DNA from: Nitrospira sp. UBA2083
Lineage (GTDB): Bacteria > Nitrospirota > Nitrospiria > Nitrospirales > Nitrospiraceae
Direction of reading: 5' to 3'
DNA length: 25,300 bases
Assembly (NCBI GenBank): GCA_002331625.1
Contig: DCZN01000011.1
Location: forward strand, 13,391 to 38,690
A program made the position numbers and the translations under genes. Below are positions 15,513 through 23,525 of this stretch, piece by piece. Every line of letters begins with the position of its first letter. The first letter of the stretch is position 1. Under the pieces are notes generated by a model. That model did no database searches and was not told where the DNA came from. It saw only the letters and a program-made list of their open reading frames with translations.

Positions 15513-16055
15513 TCACGATTCGTGACTCCCTTGGATCGTCACCTTCGCAGTCGCTTCTTCAACGGACGCTAACAGCGTGGGAATTTCCAACATTCCGCTG
15601 ACACGATTCTCAACTCGAACAAGTCCCGACAAGAATGAACGTCCACCGGCGACTCGCGGCCCAGGGGACTCCAATATGTCCTCAGGCGCGATGGTTCGAA
15701 TCTCCGGAACATCGTCAACGAGGAGCCCCACCGAATGCGAACCGTGGCGCACGACGATGGCATATCGGAGTGCCGACGACAGCGGTGCCCCCAAGGACAG
15801 TCTCAGATCCGCTAAGGGAACGATCACCCCGCGGATATTGGCCACCCCGACCAGAGCGGGCGGCATGCCCGGAACCGGCGTGATGGAATCAACCTCAAAG
15901 ACTTCCCGCACCTCCCGAAGATCCACGGCAAATAACTCTCCTCCCATAGTGAGAAGACAGACTCTCCAGGACGCCGCAGATTGAGCCTGCTCGGCTTCGG
16001 CATCGGACGTGAGTCGGGGCAAGTCACAGGGTGAGGTCATCATGTTCCGATCCAT
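15513..16055 (-). CDS. CheW coupling protein (PilI-like)
   Basis: A full CheW domain of 180 residues: WRVCLLTMGGELFAVDLREV, then PPALVGVANIRGVIVPLADL with the classic N-x-RG pair, RYAIVVRHGSHSVGLLVDDV and a closing GLVRVENRVSGMLEIPTLL. This is the most canonical of the three CheW proteins here and probably the main coupler between the adjacent receptor and CheA. The N-terminal 25 residues precede the fold. ATGs also exist at 16043 and 16040, and none of the three has a strong Shine-Dalgarno, so the start is uncertain by a few codons. It lies 15 bp after the response-regulator gene. Confidence 0.9.
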   Translation of the reverse strand: MDRNMMTSPCDLPRLTSDAEAEQAQSAASWRVCLLTMGGELFAVDLREVREVFEVDSITPVPGMPPALVGVANIRGVIVPLADLRLSLGAPLSSALRYAIVVRHGSHSVGLLVDDVPEIRTIAPEDILESPGPRVAGGRSFLSGLVRVENRVSGMLEIPTLLASVEEATAKVTIQGSHES

Positions 16056-16070
16056 AGACCGCTTGTCGTT

Positions 16071-16433
16071 TTAGCTCAGGGCAAGCTTCACAACCTGCAA
16101 CAACTCTTCCGACTTAAATGGCTTGACAACGTGTCCGTTCGCCCCCTGCTGCTGCCCCCAAAACTTATCGCTTTCTTGGCCCTTTGAAGTGCACAGCACG
16201 ATCGGAATTTTTTTAAAACGCTCGTCGCTCTTGAGATCTCGACAGGCCTGAAATCCGTTCCTCCCAGGCATCACCACGTCCATCACAATGAGATCAGGTT
16301 TCTCCACTGCGATTTTCTCTTCGAGCTTGTCCGTGCCTGGAATCGTCACAACCGAATAGTGAGCCGCCTTGAGGTATGACTCAATGAGTTGCAGTTCAGC
16401 CTGCGAGTCATCAACCACCACAATCTTTTTCAT
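16071..16433 (-). CDS. Single-domain response regulator (CheY/PilH-like)
   Basis: The 120-residue protein is a stand-alone receiver: acidic pair D8-D9, phosphoacceptor D52 in LIVMDVVMPGRNGFQACRDL, the hydroxyl position in LCTSKGQ and the lysine in VVKPF. The sequence QESDKFWGQQQGANGHVVKP is typical of PilH/PilG-like regulators of twitching systems rather than the flagellar CheY. The start has AAGGAAG about 8 bp upstream. It would take phosphate from the hybrid CheA and either drive the output or act as a phosphate sink. It is the second gene of the cluster, after the heme protein. Confidence 0.92.
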   Translation of the reverse strand: MKKIVVVDDSQAELQLIESYLKAAHYSVVTIPGTDKLEEKIAVEKPDLIVMDVVMPGRNGFQACRDLKSDERFKKIPIVLCTSKGQESDKFWGQQQGANGHVVKPFKSEELLQVVKLALS

Positions 16434-16472
16434 GCGATCGCTTCCTTATCCTAGAACCACTCAGATCTCTTC

Positions 16473-17207
16473 TCACCGCAAGGGGAGGACCACACTGATC
16501 GCACCGGCCAACTCCCCTTCTTTCCATCCCTCTTTTTTTGCGCCGCTGAGATCCCGCTCTCCCTTCGGTCCGCCATGGCAGAGAAGGCAAGTGGCTTCAG
16601 CATATTCGGGATCCATGACACGCATCACCGGTTTCCCGTTCACCGTCGTGACCTTCGCATAGGGTTGCCCCTTTGGATGCCGTGGGTCGGCAAACATGCG
16701 AAGGATTTCGGCCTCGAAGTCATCAGGCTTATTGCCGAGGTGCCGGTAGTCCGTGCCCGTCAACTTGATTTTGATACCGGTCTTCGCAAAGAACTTTTGC
16801 CCAGCTTTCCGGGCAAACACCGATGGTACAAACCCTTTGAACCCGATACCCTGCTTGTTAATAACCGGCTGGGCATCGAACACCACCTCGCGTTCAGATT
16901 CCAGCATCGCCCGAAGCACGTCTCGCTGCGGAGTGCCGCTTGGCTGAGATAAGTCCACTTGTGTCTTGGCTTTGAATTTGTCGATAATTTGGCGCTCTGC
17001 AAACTTATCGGTGAAACCTTTCTCACCTTTAGAGGCATCATTGATCAGTGGCTGGTGTTCGGACACGACGACTCTCCCAACCTTCAGTAACGTGATGAGT
17101 CGTTCAGCCAATTCTCCCTCTTCTCCTGCCTTCGCCTGAACAACACCACCCCCGACGAGCGCACAGAACCCGACACACACCACCAGTGACGACACCCGTC
17201 CCCACAT
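16473..17207 (-). CDS. Periplasmic DUF3365 (Tll0287-like) c-type heme protein
   Basis: The 244-residue protein has a signal peptide (about 1-26: basic start, hydrophobic core, VQA-like cleavage site) and a DUF3365 domain. Near the C-terminus C207-L-L-C210-H211 is a single CxxCH c-type heme site, followed by GGPKGERDLSGAKKEGWKEG, typical of this family. DUF3365 domains occur alone or as sensor domains and are proposed heme or redox sensors. ATG 17207 is chosen: GGAGG lies 7 bp upstream, the signal peptide starts there, and the promoter just upstream would make the ATG at 17246 nearly leaderless. It is the first gene before the response regulator, with a 39-bp gap, suggesting that it provides or modulates the signal for the array. 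Confidence 0.88.
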   Translation of the reverse strand: MWGRVSSLVVCVGFCALVGGGVVQAKAGEEGELAERLITLLKVGRVVVSEHQPLINDASKGEKGFTDKFAERQIIDKFKAKTQVDLSQPSGTPQRDVLRAMLESEREVVFDAQPVINKQGIGFKGFVPSVFARKAGQKFFAKTGIKIKLTGTDYRHLGNKPDDFEAEILRMFADPRHPKGQPYAKVTTVNGKPVMRVMDPEYAEATCLLCHGGPKGERDLSGAKKEGWKEGELAGAISVVLPLR

Positions 17208-17248
17208 TATCCAGCCTCCGAGACAGCCGATTCCTACTGTTCTCATGC

Positions 17249-17276
17249 AGTGTAGCGACTTGTACGCAGTTGGCAA
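17249..17276 (-). promoter_or_regulatory. Sigma70-type promoter for the heme/chemosensory operon
   Basis: On the minus strand TTGCCA (17276-17271, five of six consensus bases) is followed after 16 bp by TACACT (17254-17249, four of six). Transcription would start near 17242, about 35 nt before the chosen ATG at 17207. This is the only convincing promoter between the cobalamin operon and the chemosensory genes. I saw no clear intrinsic terminator for cobQ in 17277-17376. Confidence 0.55.
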
Positions 17277-17376
17277 GAAAACGACATAAATTGGCATCTT
17301 CCGTCGATGCGGAAAACAGGTGATCCTTGTGAGAATCGGAGTTGAAACGGATCGAAGCGAAGGCTGAAAGGCTACG

Positions 17377-18912
17377 TCATTTGAGACAATTTGACAGGTC
17401 GACGTGAGTGGATAAATGATCGGCCCATCGATCGAGTTCATTGTGCAATCGCGAAGAGACCAATTCTGAGACATGAATCTCGAGAGGTGAAAGTCCTTTC
17501 CTCATACGAGCGCGATTAAGCCAGGCGCGACGAAAACCAGGCGCATCAAATAGTCCATGAATGTATGTGCCCCATACGAGACCATCCTCCCGAATGGCCC
17601 CATCAAACGCAACTGCTTCCTCCGCGATAGGAGCCAACGAATGATCGCCTCCGACCAAAGCGACACTGACTTGAATCTTCAAGCATGGGCGTTCATTCCG
17701 ACGTACGGTGATGCCCATATGGATCTGATATCCTTGAACGGTGCACGGACCAGGCAGAAAGATGTCAGTCGGGCACGCTTCTACTTGGGTAGTACACTTT
17801 CTTCTCTCAAGTCTCGTCTCGATATCCAGATAGCCTAGCCCTTGATCCATGCCGCCCAGTTCGACCTCATAGGGATCGGTTATGTGTCGGCCAAGCATCT
17901 GGTAGCCGCCACAAATCCCGACCAGTTCCCGCCGCTGCTGCAGATGAGACTTCAACGCAGGAACAAACCCTTTCTCTCGTATAGAGGAAAGATCCGCCAG
18001 GGTATTTTTGCTTCCTGGAATGATCACGACGTCGGCATCAACCAGCGCAGATGGGGCGGCAACGTAACGCAAACCCACATCCGACTCAGCTCTTAGCGGA
18101 TTGAAATCGGTAAAGTTGCTCATATGCGGCAAAAGAATCACGGCAATATTGATACGGTCGGATGAATACCTCGTCTGTTGATACTCAACCGAATCCAAAC
18201 TATCTTCTTGGTCCAGCATCAGATCTCGAAGAAACGGAACAACACCTAACACCGGTATTCCAGTTCGAGATTCCAGGAACTGTTTCCCCTCAGCAAATAA
18301 GGTGGCATCACCTCTGAACTTATTGATGATAATGCCGCGCACCCTAGCTCGTTCTGCCGCCTCCACTAAATCAAGCGTTCCGATGATTTGAGCAAACACT
18401 CCGCCACGATCAATATCGGCGACCAACAGGACCTGGGCATCAGCCAAGTTGACAACAGGCCAATTGACCAGGTCCCTATCGCGAAGATTCACCTCTGCTG
18501 CACTGCCCGCTCCTTCAATGACAATCACGTCGTATGTTGCAGCGAGTCGTCCGTAGCTGCCCTCGACGATGGACCAGAGCTGCCGTCGTCCCTCGAAGTA
18601 GGCCTTCGCATCCCGTTTGCCCAATGCCTCGCCCAGCACCACCACCTGAGAGCGATTGTCCGATTCAGGCTTCAGGAGGATCGGATTCATATCGACATGA
18701 GGCAGAATCCCGCAAGCCTCAGCCTGCAAGCCTTGCGCTCTCCAGATTTCACGACCATCCGGAGTGACACAGGAATTCAATGACCTGTTTTGAGCCTTGA
18801 ACGGGGCCACGCGCACGCCGGCACGATACAGCAACCGACAAATGCCGGCTGTGATCAGGCTTTTGCCGACGTCTGATCCGGTTCCGAGAACAGCCAGTGC
18901 CCGTGCCGTCAT
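17377..18912 (-). CDS. cobQ: Cobyric acid synthase (CobQ/CbiP)
   Basis: The 511-residue enzyme amidates adenosylcobyrinic acid a,c-diamide at four side chains with glutamine and ATP. The N-terminal synthetase domain has the P-loop-like GTGSDVGKS (10-18) and PFKAQNRSLNSCVT. The central part has DRGGVFAQIIGT. The glutamine amidotransferase domain carries nucleophile C334 in VGICGGYQMLG and histidine H452 in GTYIHGLFD. Small deviations from the usual QNMSNNS and DGGEIGRAQ motifs (QNRSLNS, DGREIWRAQ) are visible but do not touch the catalytic Cys-His pair. ATG 18912 overlaps the cbiZ stop (ATGA) and has GGGAG just upstream. A longer frame from 18963 would intrude into cbiZ. It is the last gene of the cobalamin operon. 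Confidence 0.95.
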   Translation of the reverse strand: MTARALAVLGTGSDVGKSLITAGICRLLYRAGVRVAPFKAQNRSLNSCVTPDGREIWRAQGLQAEACGILPHVDMNPILLKPESDNRSQVVVLGEALGKRDAKAYFEGRRQLWSIVEGSYGRLAATYDVIVIEGAGSAAEVNLRDRDLVNWPVVNLADAQVLLVADIDRGGVFAQIIGTLDLVEAAERARVRGIIINKFRGDATLFAEGKQFLESRTGIPVLGVVPFLRDLMLDQEDSLDSVEYQQTRYSSDRINIAVILLPHMSNFTDFNPLRAESDVGLRYVAAPSALVDADVVIIPGSKNTLADLSSIREKGFVPALKSHLQQRRELVGICGGYQMLGRHITDPYEVELGGMDQGLGYLDIETRLERRKCTTQVEACPTDIFLPGPCTVQGYQIHMGITVRRNERPCLKIQVSVALVGGDHSLAPIAEEAVAFDGAIREDGLVWGTYIHGLFDAPGFRRAWLNRARMRKGLSPLEIHVSELVSSRLHNELDRWADHLSTHVDLSNCLK

Positions 18913-19637
18913 GAATGCGACTCCCGCCAAGCCTTTGCCTTCGCCAACCCGCGAACGATACAATGGGTCACGACTCGTCCGACTAATGCGCCTAAAATGG
19001 TGTGGGTTCCGCTATACTGGCAGGGAATCCCCGCTCTGCTGAGTCGACAGGCAATCACGACCGCATCCGTACCGGTTCCGGTCGCGGCCTTACCTCTATG
19101 GCAACTCCGGACCCTATGATCGCGTAAGACACCGGTCTTGGCCTCAGTGGCAACTTGCACAACACCGACCATTGCACCGAGAGAGAGACTCCCGTTGGTG
19201 ATCAGGATGAGATTGATTGTGCCGGGCTTGCCCGATCCGTCGCAATGAGCATGTTGCGGTGGCCATTCTCCGGCTCGAACAGCATTCGTCACACCGACCG
19301 TTGCAAAACATTCCATCCAGAGACCATCACACACCGCTCGTGCCGTCACCAGTTGCGTCATAGGGACCGCCGTCATGAGCCCAACAGTATGGGCGCGAAT
19401 TCCAAGCTGGGCAGCCATCCTTCGCAAGAAGCGGGCGGGGTCCGGAAAGCACTGCGAAGGAGTTACGGTCGCCGTTGAATCGGCGTCAACCTGGTGATTG
19501 AGAATGTAGGAAGCCAGCGTAAACCCTCCTCCTTGAGGTGCGGAGGAGAGCACACGTTTCTGACCTCCAAGATTAACCACCAGCGTCGGCCCCATCACTC
19601 GGTAGTGGGTACGAACTCGTGTCGCAATGCCATTCAT
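18909..19637 (-). CDS. cbiZ: Adenosylcobinamide amidohydrolase CbiZ
   Basis: CbiZ cleaves the aminopropanol arm of adenosylcobinamide to give adenosylcobyric acid, allowing salvaged cobinamide to re-enter the pathway before CbiB. The 242-residue protein shows the family motifs VGVTNAVRAGE (114-124), the Gly-rich ATGTGTDAVVIA (185-196) and YSGTHTILGALVGR (208-221). SSAPQGGG in the N-terminal part also fits. It begins in an ATGA overlap with the cobD stop and ends in an ATGA overlap with the cobQ start. Its position beside cobQ and cbiB, which make and use cobyric acid, fits the role. Confidence 0.92.
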   Translation of the reverse strand: MNGIATRVRTHYRVMGPTLVVNLGGQKRVLSSAPQGGGFTLASYILNHQVDADSTATVTPSQCFPDPARFLRRMAAQLGIRAHTVGLMTAVPMTQLVTARAVCDGLWMECFATVGVTNAVRAGEWPPQHAHCDGSGKPGTINLILITNGSLSLGAMVGVVQVATEAKTGVLRDHRVRSCHRGKAATGTGTDAVVIACRLSRAGIPCQYSGTHTILGALVGRVVTHCIVRGLAKAKAWRESHS

Positions 19638-20749
19638 GATGACACACCAGACTGAAGCAGCCGGGACAACACTTGCAGAAGCCGGTCATTTTCTTGAACC
19701 GTTCGAACGGCCATTCTGATAGAACGAGAATTCATACCACGTATGGACGAACAGTCACGAATCAATAGGCCCTGCTTTCGAAGTTGTTCAGTGACACCAC
19801 GCGCATGCCGGCTTCGAGGCAACTCGACCAGGAAGTAATTCGCACAGGTTGGCATCACAACACAGCCGGGCAACGCAGCAAGCAGCATTCTCAGCCGTTC
19901 GCGCTCTCGATCCATGAACGCCAAGCTTTTCCGCGCATGCGCCGTATCGTTCAAAGCCGCACGAGCGGCCACCTGTCCCATTACACTGACCGACCAAGGA
20001 GGCAACTGCCGTTGCAATCGTCGCGCAGTCGCACGTGTTGCCGCTGCATAGCCCACTCGCAGTCCCGGCAGCGCATAGAATTTGGTCATGCTGCGCAAGA
20101 TGACCATATGCGGCCAAGACACTGCCCGTTGTAGAACAGACTGATCCGGACAGTAGTCGATAAACGCTTCGTCGATCACCAGCCAAAGATTCCGACGGCG
20201 GGCAGACGTTGCCAATCGCTCAATGTCTCTGACACTGCAGGCCTGCCCCGTTGGGCTGTTGGGATTGCAAAGGACAACACCATCGAAAGGACGGCCGTTG
20301 CTCCGTCCGGTCTCTATCATCCGAGAGAGACGGTCGATCGGAACTGCATAGTGCTCTCGTCGGTCCGTCTCGAAGCTCGTCGCCTGTCCTCCGGCTCGTT
20401 CCATTGCAGCAGCATATTCAGAAAAAGTCGGCTGAACGACAAGAAGTCTGCGAATGCCCAATGCACGAGGCAGCGCATCGATCAACTCTGTGGAACCATT
20501 ACCGACCACAATCTGTTCCGGATCAATGCTCCAATGCGTGGCCAGCGCCTGTCGGAGATCCCAACAGTCGGGATCAGGATAGTGGCTCAAGAGATGCTTG
20601 GATGCAGCGATGGCTTTCCATACTTGGGGAGACGGTCCGAGTGGGTTGATACTGGCGCTGAAATCAAGAATCTCGCCCGTATCGCGACCCAGTTCACGCG
20701 CAGCACCGAAAATATCTCCCCCATGCGGACCTGTGCTCAGAGGAGCCAT
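19634..20749 (-). CDS. cobD: Threonine-phosphate decarboxylase CobD (PLP-dependent)
   Basis: This 371-residue PLP enzyme belongs to the aminotransferase I/II family near histidinol-phosphate aminotransferase. Features seen: DFSASINPLGP (29-39, typical of CobD/CobC), VVGNGSTELID, CNPNSPTGQ (161-169), D193 in VIDEAF, and the Schiff-base lysine K223 in RSMTKFYALPGLRVGY. The reaction makes (R)-1-amino-2-propanol O-2-phosphate from L-threonine phosphate, the arm that CbiB attaches to cobyric acid. HisC is the main alternative, but the start motif and the setting between cbiB and cbiZ favour CobD. The ATG overlaps the end of cbiB by 13 nt and has AGGA about 6 bp upstream. Confidence 0.93.
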   Translation of the reverse strand: MAPLSTGPHGGDIFGAARELGRDTGEILDFSASINPLGPSPQVWKAIAASKHLLSHYPDPDCWDLRQALATHWSIDPEQIVVGNGSTELIDALPRALGIRRLLVVQPTFSEYAAAMERAGGQATSFETDRREHYAVPIDRLSRMIETGRSNGRPFDGVVLCNPNSPTGQACSVRDIERLATSARRRNLWLVIDEAFIDYCPDQSVLQRAVSWPHMVILRSMTKFYALPGLRVGYAAATRATARRLQRQLPPWSVSVMGQVAARAALNDTAHARKSLAFMDRERERLRMLLAALPGCVVMPTCANYFLVELPRSRHARGVTEQLRKQGLLIRDCSSIRGMNSRSIRMAVRTVQENDRLLQVLSRLLQSGVSS

Positions 20750-21693
20750 TTCATTCCTGCTGCTAACAACACTCCGAGCACAGAGGCCGCCGCCATTACC
20801 TTCGTGGCCTGCACAATATCGGCCGACTCTGCACTCCTTCCTTCTTCACCAAGCAGCGGGCGCTCCTGCGCGATCCCATCATAGACGTTGACGCCCCCCA
20901 ATCTCACTCCCAAGATCCCGGCCATGGCCGCCTCAGGCCTGCCGCTGTTGGGACTGGGATGCTTACCCCCGTCGCGACGCAACACTCGCCATCCATTGCA
21001 AACTCGGTTCAGTTGTCCTGTGATCACACCAGCGCCGACGATGAGTAAGATGGCTGCCACACGGGAAGGAATCCAATTGGCCAGATCGTCGAGCCTGGCC
21101 GATGCCCATCCTAAGTCGGCATAGCGTTCATCGCGATGGCCGATCATCGAATCCAGCGTATTGACAGCCTTATAGGCCAATGCCAACGGCGCACCACCAA
21201 TCGCCAGGTATAACAGCGGCGCCATCATACCATCTGCTGAACTTTCGGCCACCGTTTCAATCGTCGCCCGGGCCACCTCTGATTCGGACAATTCCGCCGT
21301 GTCCCGGCCCACGATCATGGCTAGCGCTCTGCGTGCAGCGGGAAGATCGCCAACACCAAGCGGTCCATTGACTGCACGCGCATGATCCCATAAATCCCGT
21401 CCGGCAAGCGTGGTCGACGCCAAGCCAATTGACACAGCCGATCCCAACCACCTTGCCACCTGTTCCGTCTCTTCGATGATGATTGCCCCGATCCAATAGG
21501 TTGCGAACGGCAATCCTCCCGCAAGGCACATTCCGGCAAGGCGAAGGCTCGTAGGGCTCCGGCAGATCGTCCGTATCCAGCGATCACACCACGTGATGGC
21601 GCGTCCTATCATGCGCACAGGGTGCGGCAACCAACGAGGATCGCCGACCAGTGCATCCACTGCCGAGACCAAGAGAAGGTCGCTACCGGTCAT
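20737..21693 (-). CDS. cbiB: Adenosylcobinamide-phosphate synthase CbiB (membrane)
   Basis: CbiB condenses adenosylcobyric acid with aminopropanol phosphate. The protein, 318 residues from ATG 21693, is an integral membrane protein with several hydrophobic helices. Signature motifs are DALVGDPRWLPHPVR near the N-terminus, VGRDTAELSESEVARATIET, ADGMMAPLLYLAIGG, AYKAVNTLDSMIGH and DDLANWIPSR. The C-terminal GGKHPSPNSGRPEAAMAG also fits the family. The start overlaps the cobS stop (ATGA at 21690-21693); the longer open frame to 21789 has 32 extra residues unlike the family. The length matches Salmonella CbiB (319). Confidence 0.95.
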   Translation of the reverse strand: MTGSDLLLVSAVDALVGDPRWLPHPVRMIGRAITWCDRWIRTICRSPTSLRLAGMCLAGGLPFATYWIGAIIIEETEQVARWLGSAVSIGLASTTLAGRDLWDHARAVNGPLGVGDLPAARRALAMIVGRDTAELSESEVARATIETVAESSADGMMAPLLYLAIGGAPLALAYKAVNTLDSMIGHRDERYADLGWASARLDDLANWIPSRVAAILLIVGAGVITGQLNRVCNGWRVLRRDGGKHPSPNSGRPEAAMAGILGVRLGGVNVYDGIAQERPLLGEEGRSAESADIVQATKVMAAASVLGVLLAAGMKWLL

Positions 21694-22463
21694 GACAGCC
21701 GCAGCAAGAGAGGAATGAACAGCAGGAAGAGAACCTCGATCACCTCGTTGGTCGCTCCCAGAGTATCTCCGGTAATGCCTCCAAACCAACTACGGCAGGC
21801 TCGCCAACTCAGGAGCACAACCACTGCTCCGACCACAAGAATGAGACCTGCCCCGACCGCTCCAACGCCCACTGCCAGCCCTGTCATCAACATAGCGGTG
21901 GAAATGGCCACATGCCGCCACGACAAATGAGTCAGAAATGGGGCCGCCAGCCCTCCCTCCACTCTGGCATACGGCGAAATCCAGGCCAGCGTGACCATCG
22001 CCCAGCGTCCCATCGCCGGCATGCAAAACAGCGCTGGCAGACGGCACTCAGGGGGCAGCGCCATCAACCCGGCATACCGGAGAATCAGTAAAAGAAAGAG
22101 TCCCGTTGCACCGATCGCACCAATACGGGGATCGCGCATGATCGTCAACCGTTTCTCCGGCGTGCGACCTCCTGCCAGCCCATCCAACGTATCGGCCAGC
22201 CCATCCTGGTGAAGCCCACGCGTCAGGAGGACTAACAGAACGATCAAGAGCCCATTCACGACGGTATCTTCAAAGACAAGACATAGCGCCACGTCGACAG
22301 CAACCAAGCCGCCACCAATCAGGAAACCAACAACGGGGTACCACGCCATCGATGCGGCCAGTTCCGGCCCAGTCGGCTCATGATGAACTCTGCTCAACGG
22401 AATGGTCGTGAGAAAATGCCACGCGAAGATGAAGGGACGGGCGATGGCTACCATGGATGTCAC
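21690..22463 (-). CDS. cobS: Adenosylcobinamide-GDP ribazoletransferase (cobalamin synthase) CobS
   Basis: CobS joins adenosylcobinamide-GDP with alpha-ribazole (phosphate) to finish the nucleotide loop. The 257-residue protein is highly hydrophobic with about six or seven membrane helices. It carries the acidic signature GLHQDGLADTLDGLAGG (83-99), thought to bind Mg2+, and MRDPRIGAIGA (109-119). FGGITGDTLGATNE near the C-terminus is another conserved CobS motif. The GTG start at 22463 overlaps the cobT stop by 4 nt; an in-frame ATG at 22454 is an alternative and neither has a strong Shine-Dalgarno. Stop and cbiB start also overlap. Confidence 0.95.
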   Translation of the reverse strand: MTSMVAIARPFIFAWHFLTTIPLSRVHHEPTGPELAASMAWYPVVGFLIGGGLVAVDVALCLVFEDTVVNGLLIVLLVLLTRGLHQDGLADTLDGLAGGRTPEKRLTIMRDPRIGAIGATGLFLLLILRYAGLMALPPECRLPALFCMPAMGRWAMVTLAWISPYARVEGGLAAPFLTHLSWRHVAISTAMLMTGLAVGVGAVGAGLILVVGAVVVLLSWRACRSWFGGITGDTLGATNEVIEVLFLLFIPLLLRLS

Positions 22464-23512
22464 AACTTATTCGCAACACCAGCTTCTTCAAAGGTCGCCA
22501 TCTCGGTATAAACCTTGACGGCTGCACAGACCAGATCCATTCCTAAACAGGCTCCAGTCCCTTCACCAAGTCGAAAATCAAGGTCAAACAGCGGTGTCAA
22601 TCTCAAATGATTGAGAATCGCCCGATGCCCCTTCTCGACCGACCGATGTGCGGCAATGAGATACTCGCGACATCGTGGCTGAAGTTCGACGGCAATCAAC
22701 GCCGCGGCACCCGCGATGAATCCATCCAGCACCACAGGTACACGAGAGGCCGCGGCACCAAGCATAAGCCCAACCAATCCAGCGATTTCCAATCCCCCGA
22801 TCTTTGCCAACACACCGATCGGATCGGCCTGCTTTGGTCGATGAAGATCGAGAGCCCGTTGAATCACGCGGACCTTGTGCGCACGATCGGACTCCTGAAT
22901 ACCCGTCCCGTGCCCGGTGACCTCTTCCACAGGCCGACCGGTCATCACCGCCGTAATAGCCGCGCTGGGAGTCGTATTCCCGATTCCCATCTCCCCTGTC
23001 CCGATGAGACCGATACCCTCCCGTACCGCCTCTGTCGCCAAGTCGATCCCCACCTGAACGGCTTGTTCCGCCTGCTCCCGCATCATCGCCGGCTCACGCA
23101 TCACATTGCCTGTCCCATTCATGATTTTTCGGTGAATCAACCCAGGGGCGGTCTTAAAGTCATAATCAACTCCGATATCGACCACACGGACAACCACGCC
23201 CGCGTGGCGAGCGAGTACGTTCACACCGGCGCCACCCCGTAGGAAATTCAGTACCATTTGAGGGGTGACCTCACGGGGATAGGCACTCACGCCTTCCGCG
23301 GTGACCCCATGATCCGCGGCAAAGGTGAAGACCATTCCCCGGGGAATAGTGGGCTTCAACTCGCCAGTCATGCTGATGTAGGCTGTGGCTAACTCCTCGA
23401 GCTTGCCAAGGCTGCCAAGCGGCTTGGTCAGTCGACTCAAATGAGTCTGTGCTTTCGTTTGCAGAACCGGGTCCAACGGCTGAATCTGACTACAGACATC
23501 CGTAATCAACAT
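22460..23512 (-). CDS. cobT: Nicotinate-nucleotide:dimethylbenzimidazole phosphoribosyltransferase CobT
   Basis: CobT transfers the phosphoribosyl group from nicotinate mononucleotide to the lower-ligand base, giving alpha-ribazole phosphate. The 350-residue protein has SRLTKPLGSLGKLEELA near the start, FAADHGVTAEGVSAYP, GGAGVNVLAR, GTGEMGIGNTTPSAA with E174, and LGEGTGACLG with the catalytic E317. Both glutamates fall at the same residue numbers as those described for Salmonella CobT. AAAGGAG stands 5 bp before the ATG. It is 13 bp downstream of cobU and overlaps cobS. With bluB in the same operon, the likely base is 5,6-dimethylbenzimidazole. Confidence 0.97.
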   Translation of the reverse strand: MLITDVCSQIQPLDPVLQTKAQTHLSRLTKPLGSLGKLEELATAYISMTGELKPTIPRGMVFTFAADHGVTAEGVSAYPREVTPQMVLNFLRGGAGVNVLARHAGVVVRVVDIGVDYDFKTAPGLIHRKIMNGTGNVMREPAMMREQAEQAVQVGIDLATEAVREGIGLIGTGEMGIGNTTPSAAITAVMTGRPVEEVTGHGTGIQESDRAHKVRVIQRALDLHRPKQADPIGVLAKIGGLEIAGLVGLMLGAAASRVPVVLDGFIAGAAALIAVELQPRCREYLIAAHRSVEKGHRAILNHLRLTPLFDLDFRLGEGTGACLGMDLVCAAVKVYTEMATFEEAGVANKL

Positions 23513-23525
23513 AACGCTCCTTTCA

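Noticed and set aside
17208..17376. Possible cobalamin riboswitch near the cobalamin operon
   Set aside because: This gap lies at the 3' end of that operon and shows no B12-box-like element; any riboswitch would be upstream of bluB, beyond the right edge.
17208..17474. Long N-terminal extension of the heme protein up to 17474
   Set aside because: It would run into cobQ and across a good promoter; the signal peptide and ribosome site support ATG 17207.
22607..23242. 211-residue plus-strand frame opposite cobT
   Set aside because: cobT is certain from its catalytic residues; the opposite frame is rich in His and Arg, as expected of a shadow frame.
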